Positions 33,635 through 43,028 of a stretch of 63,376 bases of DNA are shown in pieces. Origin of the DNA: NIOZ-UU35 sp964344175 (GTDB taxonomy: Bacteria; Chloroflexota; Anaerolineae; Anaerolineales; UBA11858); assembly GCA_964344175.1 (NCBI GenBank), contig CAYFMI010000011.1, forward strand, positions 1 to 63,376, given 5' to 3'. The notes beneath the pieces were generated by a model. It did not search any database. It worked only from the letters and a program-made list of their open reading frames with translations, and was not told the origin of the DNA. Both the position numbers and the translations under genes were made by a program. Each line of letters opens with the position of its first letter. Within the stretch, counting starts at the first letter, position 1.

Positions 33635-34099
33635 ATGCAATCCGATCAACACACCCCCTTCAACTGGCTACTTTGGCTCCAATGGGTGCTGACAACAACC
33701 CTGGGTTGGCTCGCAGGCATTGCATTGCTGCCGCCCGCATTTGGCGCAGGAATCGCTTTGGGCATTACCCAATGGCTGATCTTGCGCACTCGTTTCCCCC
33801 ATACTGGCTGGTGGATCATTGCCAGCGCGGCAGGCTGGACAACGGGTTGGGGGATTGCATTCACCCTGCGCCTGGAGCAAAATGATGCCCTGGTAGCTGC
33901 GATTGTGGGCAGTGTAATGGGGTTAGCCCAATGGCTGATTCTGCGCCATTGGTTGCCGCGCGCGGGCTGGTGGGTCATCATCAGCGCTCTGGGTTGGAGT
34001 ATTGGACTTTCTACAATTACTACCAGCCCCTACACCGGCCTCACCGTCGGAATCGTTACCGGAATTGGTTTTGAACTTCTCAATCGTTATGTGAGGTAA
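33635..34099 (+). CDS. Small membrane protein with an internal duplication
   Basis: 154-residue hydrophobic protein of about four helices. Two copies of one unit are visible: GITQWLILRTRFPHTGWWII with SAAGWTTGW, and GLAQWLILRHWLPRAGWWVI with SALGWSIGL, about 60 residues apart. Related duplicated QWLxLR proteins are found in cyanobacteria and Chloroflexota, without known function. It lies 6 nt ahead of the aldo/keto reductase gene. A longer frame-shifted reading at 33601 is a shadow. Confidence 0.62.
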   Translation: MQSDQHTPFNWLLWLQWVLTTTLGWLAGIALLPPAFGAGIALGITQWLILRTRFPHTGWWIIASAAGWTTGWGIAFTLRLEQNDALVAAIVGSVMGLAQWLILRHWLPRAGWWVIISALGWSIGLSTITTSPYTGLTVGIVTGIGFELLNRYVR

Positions 34100-34105
34100 T
34101 CCATC

Positions 34106-35110
34106 ATGAATTATCGCTTACTCGGAAAAAGTGGCTTACTCGTCTCAGAACTCTGTCTGGGGACAATGGTCTTCGGCGAAGAAGGCGCACGCGGCACAAA
34201 GAAAGAAACCGCCATCCGCATGATACACCACTTTTTAGATGCTGGCGGCAACCATATCGACACGGCCAATGTCTACGCCAATGGACGCTCGGAAGAAATC
34301 GTCGGGAAAGCGATCAAAGGCCGCCGCGATCAAGTTGTTTTGGCAACAAAAGTCCGTTTTGCGATGGGTCAAGGGCCGAACGATAAGGGACTATCACGCG
34401 CTCATATTCTGCAAAGCGTCGAAGACAGTCTGCGACGCCTGGATACCGATCACATTGACCTGCTCTACATGCACTGCTGGGATCCGCTCACCCCAATTAA
34501 AGAATCGCTGCGCGCCTTCGACGACCTCGTTGTGGCGGGCAAAGTGCGCTATATTGGTGTATCGAACTTCAAGGCCTGGCAATTGATGAAATCCCTCGGC
34601 CTAAGTGAAACCAATGGTTGGGCGCGTTTCATCGCCGCCCAGTATCAATATTCGCTGGTCGTGCGCGATATTGAACATGAATTCACCGACCTGTGTCTAA
34701 ACGAGGGTGTAAGCATCACACCCTGGGGGCCGTTGGGCGGCGGCTTCCTGAGCGGCAAATACCATCGCGGTGATCGCCCCCAACATGGGCGTTTAGCCAT
34801 GATGCCCGACGAAACCGAAGAAGCCTGGCCGCGCCGCGCCATTGAGCGCAACTGGGCCATCCTCGACGTGATGGACGACATCGCCAGTAACTACGACCTC
34901 ACCCACCCGCAAATAGCCCTGGCGTGGCTTCTCGCCCGGCCTGCCGTGGCTTCGATCCTTATCGGCGTGCGGACACCTGAACAACTTGAAGACAACCTGG
35001 GCACACTCGAAACTGAACTGCCGCAAATCGAAATCGAGCGCCTGACCGAAATCAGCGCCCCCGAGCCAGGCTATCCTTACCGCTTCATTCAACTCTACGG
35101 CAGCCGCTGA
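34106..35110 (+). CDS. Aldo/keto reductase
   Basis: 334-residue (beta/alpha)8 NADPH-dependent oxidoreductase. The catalytic set is recognisable: Asp and Tyr in HIDTANVYANGRSE, Lys in LATKVRF and His in LYMHCWDPLTP. C-terminal NADPH-binding segment is SILIGVRTPEQLEDNL. It is like the YajO/potassium-channel-beta group that acts on sugar-derived or other aldehydes. It probably belongs to the sugar operon, being followed 10 nt later by xylulokinase. Confidence 0.9.
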   Translation: MNYRLLGKSGLLVSELCLGTMVFGEEGARGTKKETAIRMIHHFLDAGGNHIDTANVYANGRSEEIVGKAIKGRRDQVVLATKVRFAMGQGPNDKGLSRAHILQSVEDSLRRLDTDHIDLLYMHCWDPLTPIKESLRAFDDLVVAGKVRYIGVSNFKAWQLMKSLGLSETNGWARFIAAQYQYSLVVRDIEHEFTDLCLNEGVSITPWGPLGGGFLSGKYHRGDRPQHGRLAMMPDETEEAWPRRAIERNWAILDVMDDIASNYDLTHPQIALAWLLARPAVASILIGVRTPEQLEDNLGTLETELPQIEIERLTEISAPEPGYPYRFIQLYGSR

Positions 35111-35120
35111 CCCACCACTT

Positions 35121-36614
35121 ATGCAACCTCCGTATCTGATTGGCATTGACCTCGGCACATCTAGCACAAAGACGATCATCATTGATTCCAATGGTTGTTT
35201 CCTGGGGCGCGCGGCCCAGGAATACACCATTGACACACCGCGTTTCGGCTGGGCAGAGCAAGACCCAAAAATCTGGGTACAGGCCGCGTTAACTACCCTG
35301 AAACAAGCCGTGGACGAAGCTGAAATTCCTGTTGAAGAAATTGCCGCCATCGGGCTTTCCGGGCAAATGCACGGCACGGTCTGCCTGGACAAGGGTGGAA
35401 ATCCGCTGCGCCCGGCGATCATCTGGGCCGACCAGCGCAGTAGAAAAGAAGTTGAACAGGTGTACAACATCATCGGACGTGAGCAACTTGGCATCTGGAC
35501 GGCCAATCCACTGGCGGCAGGTTTCATGCTGGCAACGTGGATGTGGCTGCATAACCATGAGCCGGAGACATACCGTCGAACGGCGCATTTGCTTCTTCCC
35601 AAAGATTATCTACGCTTCGTGCTGACCGGGGAAATCGGTGCTGAACCCAGTGACGCATCCTCGACTCTGATGTTTGACACAGCCAACCGGAAATGGCAAC
35701 AGAAGTTGCTTGCCGCATTAAACATCTCTTCTGCTCCCCTACCCCCCTGCTCCCCTTCAACGGATATTGCCGGAACACTCAAACCAGAAATAGCTCAGGC
35801 TACCGGCCTGCACCCCAACATACCGGTAGTCTTCGGCGGCAGCGACCAGAGTTGTCAGGCCGTCGGCAACGGAATTATCGAACCGGGGATGGTCTCATGC
35901 ACTATCGGCACCGGCGGGCAGTTATTTGTAACAACCCATTCACCAACCAATGACCCCCAACTGCGGATGAACATCTTCTGTCATGCGCTGCCAGACCGCT
36001 GGCACTTGCTAGCTGCTACACTCTCCGCCGGGCTGTCTTTGAAATGGTTGCGAGATCAAATTATCACCGGAAAGAGTTACCAGGAACTTGTGGATATGGC
36101 CGCCAAAGTTCCGCATACTTCTGAGAGATTGTTCTTTCTTCCGTATCTGGCCGGAGAGCGTACACCTCATATGGATTCCGAAGCGCCTGCGGCTTTCATT
36201 GGACTCACCCTTCGGCACACACAGGCTCATTTGGTACGCGCCACGCTAGAGGGAGTCGTGTACTCTTTGCGACAGGGATTAGAACTAATCTCCGAACTGA
36301 AGATCCCCATCGAAAGGATCATTGCCACTGGCGGGGCTTCGGCGCATCCCATCTGGTTACAACTCCAGACTGATATCTTCAACCATCCCATCTATACATC
36401 AAAAACTAAAGAAGCCGCTGCAACTGGGGCAGCGCTGCTGGCGGGAGTAGGCGCCGGGGTATATGAGAATATCTCACAAGCCTGCCTCAAAACGATACAC
36501 TGGCATGATGAATCCATCCAGCCCAATGCAGAAAATGCCGCGCGTTACGATAGAGCTTATCAGCTTTTCACCCAACTCTACCCTTCTCTAAAAACCGCTT
36601 ATGACTCACACTAA
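35121..36614 (+). CDS. xylB: Xylulokinase (FGGY family)
   Basis: 497-residue sugar kinase with the FGGY two-domain fold. N-terminal phosphate loop is GIDLGTSSTKTIIID; the xylulokinase-specific IGLSGQMHGTV follows, then IIWADQRS, and the C-terminal adenosine motif is ATGGASAHPIWLQLQTD. It should phosphorylate D-xylulose for the pentose phosphate pathway. No xylose isomerase is nearby. The adjacent aldo/keto reductase could supply or consume a polyol, but that is a guess. It overlaps the GH1 start by 14 bp. Confidence 0.88.
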   Translation: MQPPYLIGIDLGTSSTKTIIIDSNGCFLGRAAQEYTIDTPRFGWAEQDPKIWVQAALTTLKQAVDEAEIPVEEIAAIGLSGQMHGTVCLDKGGNPLRPAIIWADQRSRKEVEQVYNIIGREQLGIWTANPLAAGFMLATWMWLHNHEPETYRRTAHLLLPKDYLRFVLTGEIGAEPSDASSTLMFDTANRKWQQKLLAALNISSAPLPPCSPSTDIAGTLKPEIAQATGLHPNIPVVFGGSDQSCQAVGNGIIEPGMVSCTIGTGGQLFVTTHSPTNDPQLRMNIFCHALPDRWHLLAATLSAGLSLKWLRDQIITGKSYQELVDMAAKVPHTSERLFFLPYLAGERTPHMDSEAPAAFIGLTLRHTQAHLVRATLEGVVYSLRQGLELISELKIPIERIIATGGASAHPIWLQLQTDIFNHPIYTSKTKEAAATGAALLAGVGAGVYENISQACLKTIHWHDESIQPNAENAARYDRAYQLFTQLYPSLKTAYDSH

Positions 36615-37956
36615 CTACCAATTCCCAAGTAACTTCCTCTGGGGCGCCGCCGCCTCAGCCTATCAAATTGAGGGCGCCTGGAACGAAGACGGCAAAGGCA
36701 TCAGCATTTGGGATACTTTTGTGCGCCAGCCAGACCGCATCCTGAACGGGGATACCGGAGATGTGGCTTGCGACCACTACAAGCGCATGCCTGAAGATGT
36801 GGCATTGATGCAGAAGATGGGAATCCCTTGTTACAGTTTCACCGTCTCGTGGACACGCATCCTGCCCGAGGGGCGCGCCCGCCCCAACCCCAAGGGGCTG
36901 GACTTCTACAACCGTCTGGTGGATACGCTGCTCGAAGCTGGGATTACGCCCAAAGCGACTCTCTATCATTGGGACTTCCCCCAGGCGCTACAAGACCTCG
37001 GCGGCTGGCCTAACCGCGACAGCGCCGACTGGTTCGCCGACTATGCCCATATAGTTTTCGATCCCCTTGCAGACCGCGTAAAAATGTGGGCCACGCACAA
37101 CGAACCCTGGGTGGCCGCCTTCCTGGGTTATGGGGCCGGGATCCACGCCCCGGGCATCTGCGACGCCACCAAAGCCTACCAAACCGCTCACCACCTGATG
37201 CTGGCGCACGCCAAAGCCGTGCAGGTCTACCGTCAGGGTAATTTCGGCGGAAAAATCGGCCTGATTTTGAATCTCAATCACCTCATCCCTGCCTCGGGAA
37301 GCGAAGCCGATTTGGCCGCCACGCAGCGCGCCTACGACGAAACCCACAGCATCTTTCTGGACCCGATCTACAAAGGCACATACCCGGAGCCGTTCTTCGA
37401 ATGGCTGGGGGCGCACCGCCCGCAGGTTGAGCCCGACGACCTGGGGCTGATGCACGGCTCTACCGATTACCTGGGGCTGAATCATTACAACTCCGACACC
37501 GTCACCTACGATGTCTTCGGCGGCTGGCTCAAAACCCGCCTGACCCCCTACGCTGCCCCCAGTTGGGGCTACACCGAAATGGGCTGGGGCATCAACCCTG
37601 CTGGTCTCAAAGCCGAGGTACTCAATATCAAAGAGAACTATGGCAATCCCGCACTCTACCTGACCGAGAACGGCTGCGCCATGCCCGACCAACCCGACGA
37701 AAACGGCTTTGTCGCCGACTATGACCGCATCCGCTTCATCAAGGCGCACATCCTGGCGCTGCACGAAGCCATCCAGGCAGGCGCTAATGTCCACGGCTAT
37801 TTTGCATGGAGCTTCTTTGACAATTTTGAATGGGAACGCGGCTATAACAAACGCTTCGGCCTGGTGCATGTCAATTACGAAACGCTGGAACGCATTCCCA
37901 AACAGAGCGCCTATTGGTTTAAAAATGTAGTTGCGCAAAATGCAATTCAGATCTGA
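36601..37956 (+). CDS. GH1 beta-glucosidase
   Basis: 451-residue family 1 glycosidase, probably cytoplasmic because no signal peptide is present. Acid/base is Glu168 in THNEPW and the nucleophile is Glu356 in YLTENGCAM. The start FLWGAAASAYQIEGAWNEDG is classic and YHWDFPQALQDLGGW is intact. It hydrolyses beta-glucosides such as cellobiose and may accept galactosides or fucosides. The gene overlaps xylB by 14 bp. Confidence 0.95.
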   Translation: MTHTNYQFPSNFLWGAAASAYQIEGAWNEDGKGISIWDTFVRQPDRILNGDTGDVACDHYKRMPEDVALMQKMGIPCYSFTVSWTRILPEGRARPNPKGLDFYNRLVDTLLEAGITPKATLYHWDFPQALQDLGGWPNRDSADWFADYAHIVFDPLADRVKMWATHNEPWVAAFLGYGAGIHAPGICDATKAYQTAHHLMLAHAKAVQVYRQGNFGGKIGLILNLNHLIPASGSEADLAATQRAYDETHSIFLDPIYKGTYPEPFFEWLGAHRPQVEPDDLGLMHGSTDYLGLNHYNSDTVTYDVFGGWLKTRLTPYAAPSWGYTEMGWGINPAGLKAEVLNIKENYGNPALYLTENGCAMPDQPDENGFVADYDRIRFIKAHILALHEAIQAGANVHGYFAWSFFDNFEWERGYNKRFGLVHVNYETLERIPKQSAYWFKNVVAQNAIQI

Positions 37957-38008
37957 ACGTTAGAACGTTCCAACATTCTAACGTTTCAACGATTAAACAC
38001 TCCAACCT

Positions 38009-39739
38009 ATGACCTCCACCCTCCTACCTGCAACTTCCAACCGCCCCTGGTGGCAAACCGCCGTCATCTACCAGATTTACCCCCGCAGCTACAAAGACAC
38101 CACCGGCAGCGGGGTTGGCGATCTAGGCGGGGTGATCGCCAAACTCGACTACCTCAGCGAAACGCTAGGGATCGACGCGATTTGGCTCTCGCCCTTCTAC
38201 CCCTCCCCGATGAAAGATTTCGGCTATGATGTAGCCGACTACTGCAACATAGACCCTATGTTCGGCACACTCGCCGATTTCGACGAACTCATCGAGCAGG
38301 CGCATCGGCGCGGGCTGCGCGTCATCGTGGATTGGGTTCCCAATCACTCCTCCGACCAGCATCCCTGGTTCATCGAATCGCGTTCATCGCGCGACAATCC
38401 TAAACGTGATTGGTACGTTTGGGCAGACCCACCCCCCCTCAATCCCCCCGTGAACGGGGGGAAGCTCCCTCCTTCTCCCCCTGAAGTCGGGGGGAGAAGG
38501 GGGGATGGGGGGGATGAGGGGGGTCTACCCAACAATTGGATCTCTGTCTTCGGCGGTTCCGCCTGGGAGTGGGATGAGAACACCAAACAGTATTACCTGC
38601 ACTCTTTCCTCAAGGAACAGCCCGACCTCAACTGGCGCAATCCCCAGGTTCAGCAAGCCATGTTCGATACCGTGCGCTTCTGGCTGAAGCGCGGCGTGGA
38701 CGGCTTCCGTGTGGATGTGGCCCACTTCATCATGAAAGATCCAGAGATGCGCGACAACCCCCCAGCGCAATCTGGCCTGGCTTTCCACAGGCCGCACGGC
38801 GACTATGACAGTCTCGCCCACGAAAACGATAAAGGCCATCCCGACAATCACAAAATATACCGTCGTTTGCGCGCCCTGCTCGACGAATACAGCCAAAGGT
38901 CGCCGCGCATGGCTGTTGGGGAAATACACATCTTCGATTGGGACGAATGGGCCACCTACTATGGCACGCCCGAAAGCGGGTTGGAATTTCATCTACCTTT
39001 CAACTTCTCGCTGCTGAAAGCACCCTGGCAAGCAGATGCCATCCGCCAGGCTGTCGATGCGCTTGAGGCCGCTATCCCACCCTGGGCCTGGCCGAACTAT
39101 GTATTAGGCAACCACGACGAAGGCCGCATCACCACGCGCTATGGCGCCGCGCAAAGCCGCGTAGCCGCCATGCTGCTGCTGACCCTGCGCGGCACACCTA
39201 CACTGTATTATGGGGAAGAAATCGGCATGAGCGATGTGGAAATTTCCCCGGAGAAGCAACTCGACCCCTTTGGATTGAGCGTCCCCGGCTGGGGCCGCGA
39301 CCGCTGCCGCACGCCCATGCAGTGGTCAGCGGAAACAAACGCCGGTTTCAGCCCCGAGGGAGGCGCGCCACCCTGGCTGCCCCTGAGCGCTGACTGGCAG
39401 CAAACCAATGCAGAAGCCCAACTGGCAAACCCAAGATCGACGCTCAACTTCTACTGCCGCCTACTGGCTATACGCAAATCTAATCCTGCTTTGCACCAGG
39501 GAAGTTACGCACCACTCGATGACATGCCGCAGGGCTGTTTCGTGTATCAGCGTTCGGAGGCAGACCAAACCTTCACTGTGGCGCTCAACTTCGCGCCAAA
39601 TCCGCAACACCTGTCATTCACCGGAAAGGGCCGCGTTGTGTTATCCACCCGCCTTGACCGTGAAAATCAGAAATTTGTCGATTCACTCCTCCTCCGTGAA
39701 AACGAAGGACTTATCTTACACATGCAGAATGCGGAATGA
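38009..39739 (+). CDS. GH13 alpha-glucosidase with a repeat-derived insertion
   Basis: 576-residue alpha-amylase-family enzyme of the oligo-1,6-glucosidase/AglA group. Catalytic residues: nucleophile Asp236 (GFRVDVAHF), acid/base Glu305 (VGEIHIFD), stabiliser Asp370 (LGNHDE). Residues about 141-173 are a Pro/Gly-rich stretch encoded by a GC palindrome (38428-38525), in frame, between DWYVWADP and NNWISVFGGSAWEWD; relatives have a short linker there, a loop facing the active site. The N-terminal codons (LLPATSN) come from a CCTGCAACTTCCAAC repeat. The stop overlaps the next gene by 4 bp. Confidence 0.92.
   Translation: MTSTLLPATSNRPWWQTAVIYQIYPRSYKDTTGSGVGDLGGVIAKLDYLSETLGIDAIWLSPFYPSPMKDFGYDVADYCNIDPMFGTLADFDELIEQAHRRGLRVIVDWVPNHSSDQHPWFIESRSSRDNPKRDWYVWADPPPLNPPVNGGKLPPSPPEVGGRRGDGGDEGGLPNNWISVFGGSAWEWDENTKQYYLHSFLKEQPDLNWRNPQVQQAMFDTVRFWLKRGVDGFRVDVAHFIMKDPEMRDNPPAQSGLAFHRPHGDYDSLAHENDKGHPDNHKIYRRLRALLDEYSQRSPRMAVGEIHIFDWDEWATYYGTPESGLEFHLPFNFSLLKAPWQADAIRQAVDALEAAIPPWAWPNYVLGNHDEGRITTRYGAAQSRVAAMLLLTLRGTPTLYYGEEIGMSDVEISPEKQLDPFGLSVPGWGRDRCRTPMQWSAETNAGFSPEGGAPPWLPLSADWQQTNAEAQLANPRSTLNFYCRLLAIRKSNPALHQGSYAPLDDMPQGCFVYQRSEADQTFTVALNFAPNPQHLSFTGKGRVVLSTRLDRENQKFVDSLLLRENEGLILHMQNAE
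38428..38525. repeat. GC-rich palindrome, in frame in the GH13 gene
   Basis: Two nested hairpins: CCCCCCGTGAACGGGGGG and TTCTCCCCCTGAAGTCGGGG(GGAGAA), enclosed by CCCCCTCAATCC-type and GGATGAGGGGGG arms. It is related in style to 3647-3713 and 48355-48515. Its length conserves the reading frame. Confidence 0.75.
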
Positions 39740-42700
39740 TGTACTCTTTTGATGCAGTAATTTTTGACCTCGATGGGGTCATCACCGATACGGCTTCGGT
39801 TCACAGCCGCGCCTGGAAGCAAATGTTCGACGAATTTTTGCGGACACATGCCGAGCGCAGCGGCGCGCCCTTTCGGGAGTTCACTCACGAAACCGACTAC
39901 CTGCCCTACGTAGACGGCAAGCCGCGTTATAAAGGTGTGGCTTCATTCTTGGAGTCGCGCGGCATAGCTATCCCTTTTGGCAACCCAGACGATCCGCCCG
40001 ACTCCGAGACGGTCTGCGGGTTGGGGAACCGTAAAAATAAATTTTTTAACGAAGTTATCGCCCATGAGGGTGTGACCGTTTACCAGAGTACAGTAGATTT
40101 TATGCGCCAACTGCGCGCTGCTGGAATCCGTGTGGGGGTGGCTTCATCGAGCAAAAATGCCGCCAGCGTGCTGACTGCTGCCGGGTTGTTAGATTTGGTC
40201 GAGACGCGCATCGATGGCGTTGTTGCGGCGAAAACAGGTCTAAAAGGAAAACCCGAGCCTGACATCTTCATCACCGCTTGCAAACAATTAAACACGGTCC
40301 CCGACCGGGCCGTGGTCGTTGAAGATGCCATCTCTGGTGTGCAGGCCGGCCAGAACGGCGGCTTTGGGTTGGTATTGGGTATCGCCCGCGAAGATAATGC
40401 CATTGAGCTGCAATTAAACGGTGCAGACATTGTCATCAGCGACATGACCGAAATCGACCTTCAACAGGTTGAAGACTGGCTGACCAAACGCCTGCCCGAA
40501 GAACAGTGGAGCATCAGCTATTACGATTACGACCCTGCCAAAGAAGGTACCCGCGAGGCTTTGCTGACAGTGGGCAACGGTTTCTTTGGCACGCGCGGCG
40601 CATTGGAAGAAACCGCCGCAGACGCTCATAACTACCCCGGCACATACATTGCCGGGCTGTATAACTGCCTGGAATCGCAGGTCGGCGGGCGCACGGTCAG
40701 CAATGAAGATTTTGTCAATACCCCTAACTGGCTGCCGGTGACGTTCCGTATCGGCGAGAGTGACTGGTTCGATCCCAACCAGTCTGAAATTATTCATATG
40801 ACCCGGCGGCTGAATTTGCGCACAGGGGTTTTGCAGCGCATTATGGTCGTACGCGATAACCAGGGGCACGAAAGCCGCATCGAGTCGCAGCGCTTTGCCA
40901 GCATGGACAACCCCCATCTGGCCGGGCTGCGCTACCGCATCATCCCGCTTAACTACGACAAAGCCATCACCGTGCGCTCAACACTGGATGGCGGCATCAT
41001 CAACGACAATGTCGCCCGCTATCGAGCGTTGAATGCAAAACATCTCAAACCGATAGACACGTACAGCAGCGGCAATATCAGCGCCCTCCTGGTGCAGACA
41101 AACCAATCGGCGGTAGAAATTGCGCAAGCCGCCCGCCTGCTGGTGGCAACCAATGGACAGGAGATCAAACCCGACTTTGAAGTGGATTCTGCGCCCGAAC
41201 AGGTAACAACATCCTTTACCGTTGCCGCTCAACGCGGCGTAGCCCTGACATTTGACAAACTAGTGGCGATTTACGCATCGCATCAACACGAGATTGCCGA
41301 CCCCTTCGAAGCAGCGCGCGCCGCGTTGAGCGATCAATACAATTTCGATACCTTACTGAGCGCCAGTGCGCGTGCCTGGGAATCCATTTGGGAGAAGGCC
41401 GATATTCAAATCGCTGGCGACCGCACGGCCCAAAAATTAATCCGCCTGCACCTGTATCACACCTTTGTAACCTCATCACCACACAACGCCCAACTCGACG
41501 CCGGCATCCCGGCCCGCGGGCTGCACGGCGAAGCCTATCGCGGGCACATCTTTTGGGACGAGTTGTATATCCTGCCTTTCCTCAATCTGCACTTCCCAGA
41601 TACCGCCCGCGCGGCCTTGCTGTATCGGTATCAACGACTGGGTGCGGCGCGGGAATATGCTCGCCAGCACGGTTTCGAGGGCGCTATGTTTCCCTGGCAA
41701 AGCGGCAGCAGCGGCAGCGAAGAAACCCAAACCTTGCACCTGAACCCGCTCTCCGGGGAGTGGGGGCCAGACTACAGCCCCTTGCAGCGCCACGTCAACC
41801 TGGCGGTGGCCTACAATGTTTGGGAATACTTATGGATCAACAAAGACCAAGATTTTCTAGAAAATTACGGTGCGGAATTGTTTCTGGAGATCTGCCGCTT
41901 TTGGGTCGGGAAAGCCGAATTCGACGACGATAGCGGGCGCTTTTCGATCGCCGGGGTAATGGGGCCAGATGAATTCCACGAGAAGTACCCCGGCGCCAGC
42001 GAAGGCGGCCTAAGAAATAACGCCTATACCAACATCCTGGTGGCCTGGGCTTTACGGCGCGCCTTCGACCTGCTCGATAAGATGCCCCCCGCAGCACGCC
42101 AACAACTACACGGGAAGATGCATCTCACCGTGACCGAACTAAAACACTGGCACACCATCTCACAAAAACTACGCATCCCCCTTTCCGACACCGGCATCCT
42201 CGAACAATTTGACGGTTACTTCGATCTGAAAGAATTGGACTGGGAAGCCTACCGTCAGAAATATGAAAATATCCACCGCATGGACCGCATTCTCAAGGCT
42301 GAGGGCAAATCGCCAGATGCGTATAAAGTTGCCAAACAAGCCGACGCGCTGATGACGTTTTATGTGCTGAGTGATGCCCAGGTAAGGGCAATTTTGCATC
42401 AGTTGGGCTACCAGCCCCCAGATGAGCTATTGCGTGAGAATTTCTACTACTATCTCCAACGCACTTCGCATGGCTCAACCCTCAGCCGCCTGGTACACGC
42501 CTATTTGGCCCACATTATTGGTGATAGAGAGTTGAGCTGGCAGCTTTACACCGAAGCCCTGAAAAGCGATTATATGGACATCCAGGGCGGGACTACTCAA
42601 GAGGGGATCCACGCCGGGGTGATGACCGGCACAGTGCTCTTCGCCTTGCGCGCTTTCGCCGGGCTAGATTATGACGGCGAAACATTACGACTTAATCCAA

Positions 42701-42909
42701 GCCTGCCCGCCGCCTGGCGTGAGCTGCGTTTCAACGTGGGTTTCAAGGGAGCGCGCTACCATTTTGCCATCACACCCGAAAACGTGACAATCCTTCTGGA
42801 TAGCGATGCCGAAAAATACATCCGCGTGTGTGGACAAGAAGTAACCATTACACCAAAGCAAGAGCACAGAATAAACTGGTCGCGAACGAGCACGGATGAA
42901 TGCGAATGA
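39736..42909 (+). CDS. Beta-phosphoglucomutase fused to GH65 disaccharide phosphorylase
   Basis: 1057-residue fusion. Residues 1-250 are a HAD beta-phosphoglucomutase: IFDLDGVITDT (Asp11, Asp13), ASSSKNA, GKPEPDIF and VVEDAISGVQAG. From about 265 a full GH65 protein follows, with N-terminal beta-sandwich (LLTVGNGFFGTRGALEE), then the (alpha/alpha)6 barrel with GHIFWDELYILPFL, AMFPWQSGSSGSE and catalytic acid Glu746 in MGPDEFHEKYPG. GH65 phosphorylases split maltose, trehalose, kojibiose or nigerose to glucose plus beta-glucose-1-phosphate, which the mutase would turn into glucose-6-phosphate. Exact disaccharide unknown. Start overlaps the GH13 stop (ATGA). Confidence 0.92.
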   Translation: MMYSFDAVIFDLDGVITDTASVHSRAWKQMFDEFLRTHAERSGAPFREFTHETDYLPYVDGKPRYKGVASFLESRGIAIPFGNPDDPPDSETVCGLGNRKNKFFNEVIAHEGVTVYQSTVDFMRQLRAAGIRVGVASSSKNAASVLTAAGLLDLVETRIDGVVAAKTGLKGKPEPDIFITACKQLNTVPDRAVVVEDAISGVQAGQNGGFGLVLGIAREDNAIELQLNGADIVISDMTEIDLQQVEDWLTKRLPEEQWSISYYDYDPAKEGTREALLTVGNGFFGTRGALEETAADAHNYPGTYIAGLYNCLESQVGGRTVSNEDFVNTPNWLPVTFRIGESDWFDPNQSEIIHMTRRLNLRTGVLQRIMVVRDNQGHESRIESQRFASMDNPHLAGLRYRIIPLNYDKAITVRSTLDGGIINDNVARYRALNAKHLKPIDTYSSGNISALLVQTNQSAVEIAQAARLLVATNGQEIKPDFEVDSAPEQVTTSFTVAAQRGVALTFDKLVAIYASHQHEIADPFEAARAALSDQYNFDTLLSASARAWESIWEKADIQIAGDRTAQKLIRLHLYHTFVTSSPHNAQLDAGIPARGLHGEAYRGHIFWDELYILPFLNLHFPDTARAALLYRYQRLGAAREYARQHGFEGAMFPWQSGSSGSEETQTLHLNPLSGEWGPDYSPLQRHVNLAVAYNVWEYLWINKDQDFLENYGAELFLEICRFWVGKAEFDDDSGRFSIAGVMGPDEFHEKYPGASEGGLRNNAYTNILVAWALRRAFDLLDKMPPAARQQLHGKMHLTVTELKHWHTISQKLRIPLSDTGILEQFDGYFDLKELDWEAYRQKYENIHRMDRILKAEGKSPDAYKVAKQADALMTFYVLSDAQVRAILHQLGYQPPDELLRENFYYYLQRTSHGSTLSRLVHAYLAHIIGDRELSWQLYTEALKSDYMDIQGGTTQEGIHAGVMTGTVLFALRAFAGLDYDGETLRLNPSLPAAWRELRFNVGFKGARYHFAITPENVTILLDSDAEKYIRVCGQEVTITPKQEHRINWSRTSTDECE

Positions 42910-42991
42910 TCATTTGTACATCTGAGTATTCCGCTTTGAACCGCGTCCGATATATAAGACCTACAAAGTTCGATGAAAGATCTTCCGAAAA

Positions 42992-43005
42992 TGCGTAACC
43001 CCTAA
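42992..43005. repeat. Remnant end of the MITE-like element
   Basis: TGCGTAACCCCTAA matches 13 of 14 bases of the right terminal repeat at 2541-2554. No left end is seen, so this is a decayed or solo end. It lies just before the ribosome site of the next gene; the 119-bp gap shows nothing else. Confidence 0.45.
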
Positions 43006-43028
43006 ATCGTTTGAAAGGAATTATTTGC

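Noticed and set aside
41388..41933. 181-codon alternative-frame ORF inside the GH65 region
   Set aside because: It lies within a clearly conserved GH65 catalytic barrel and shows no domain of its own.
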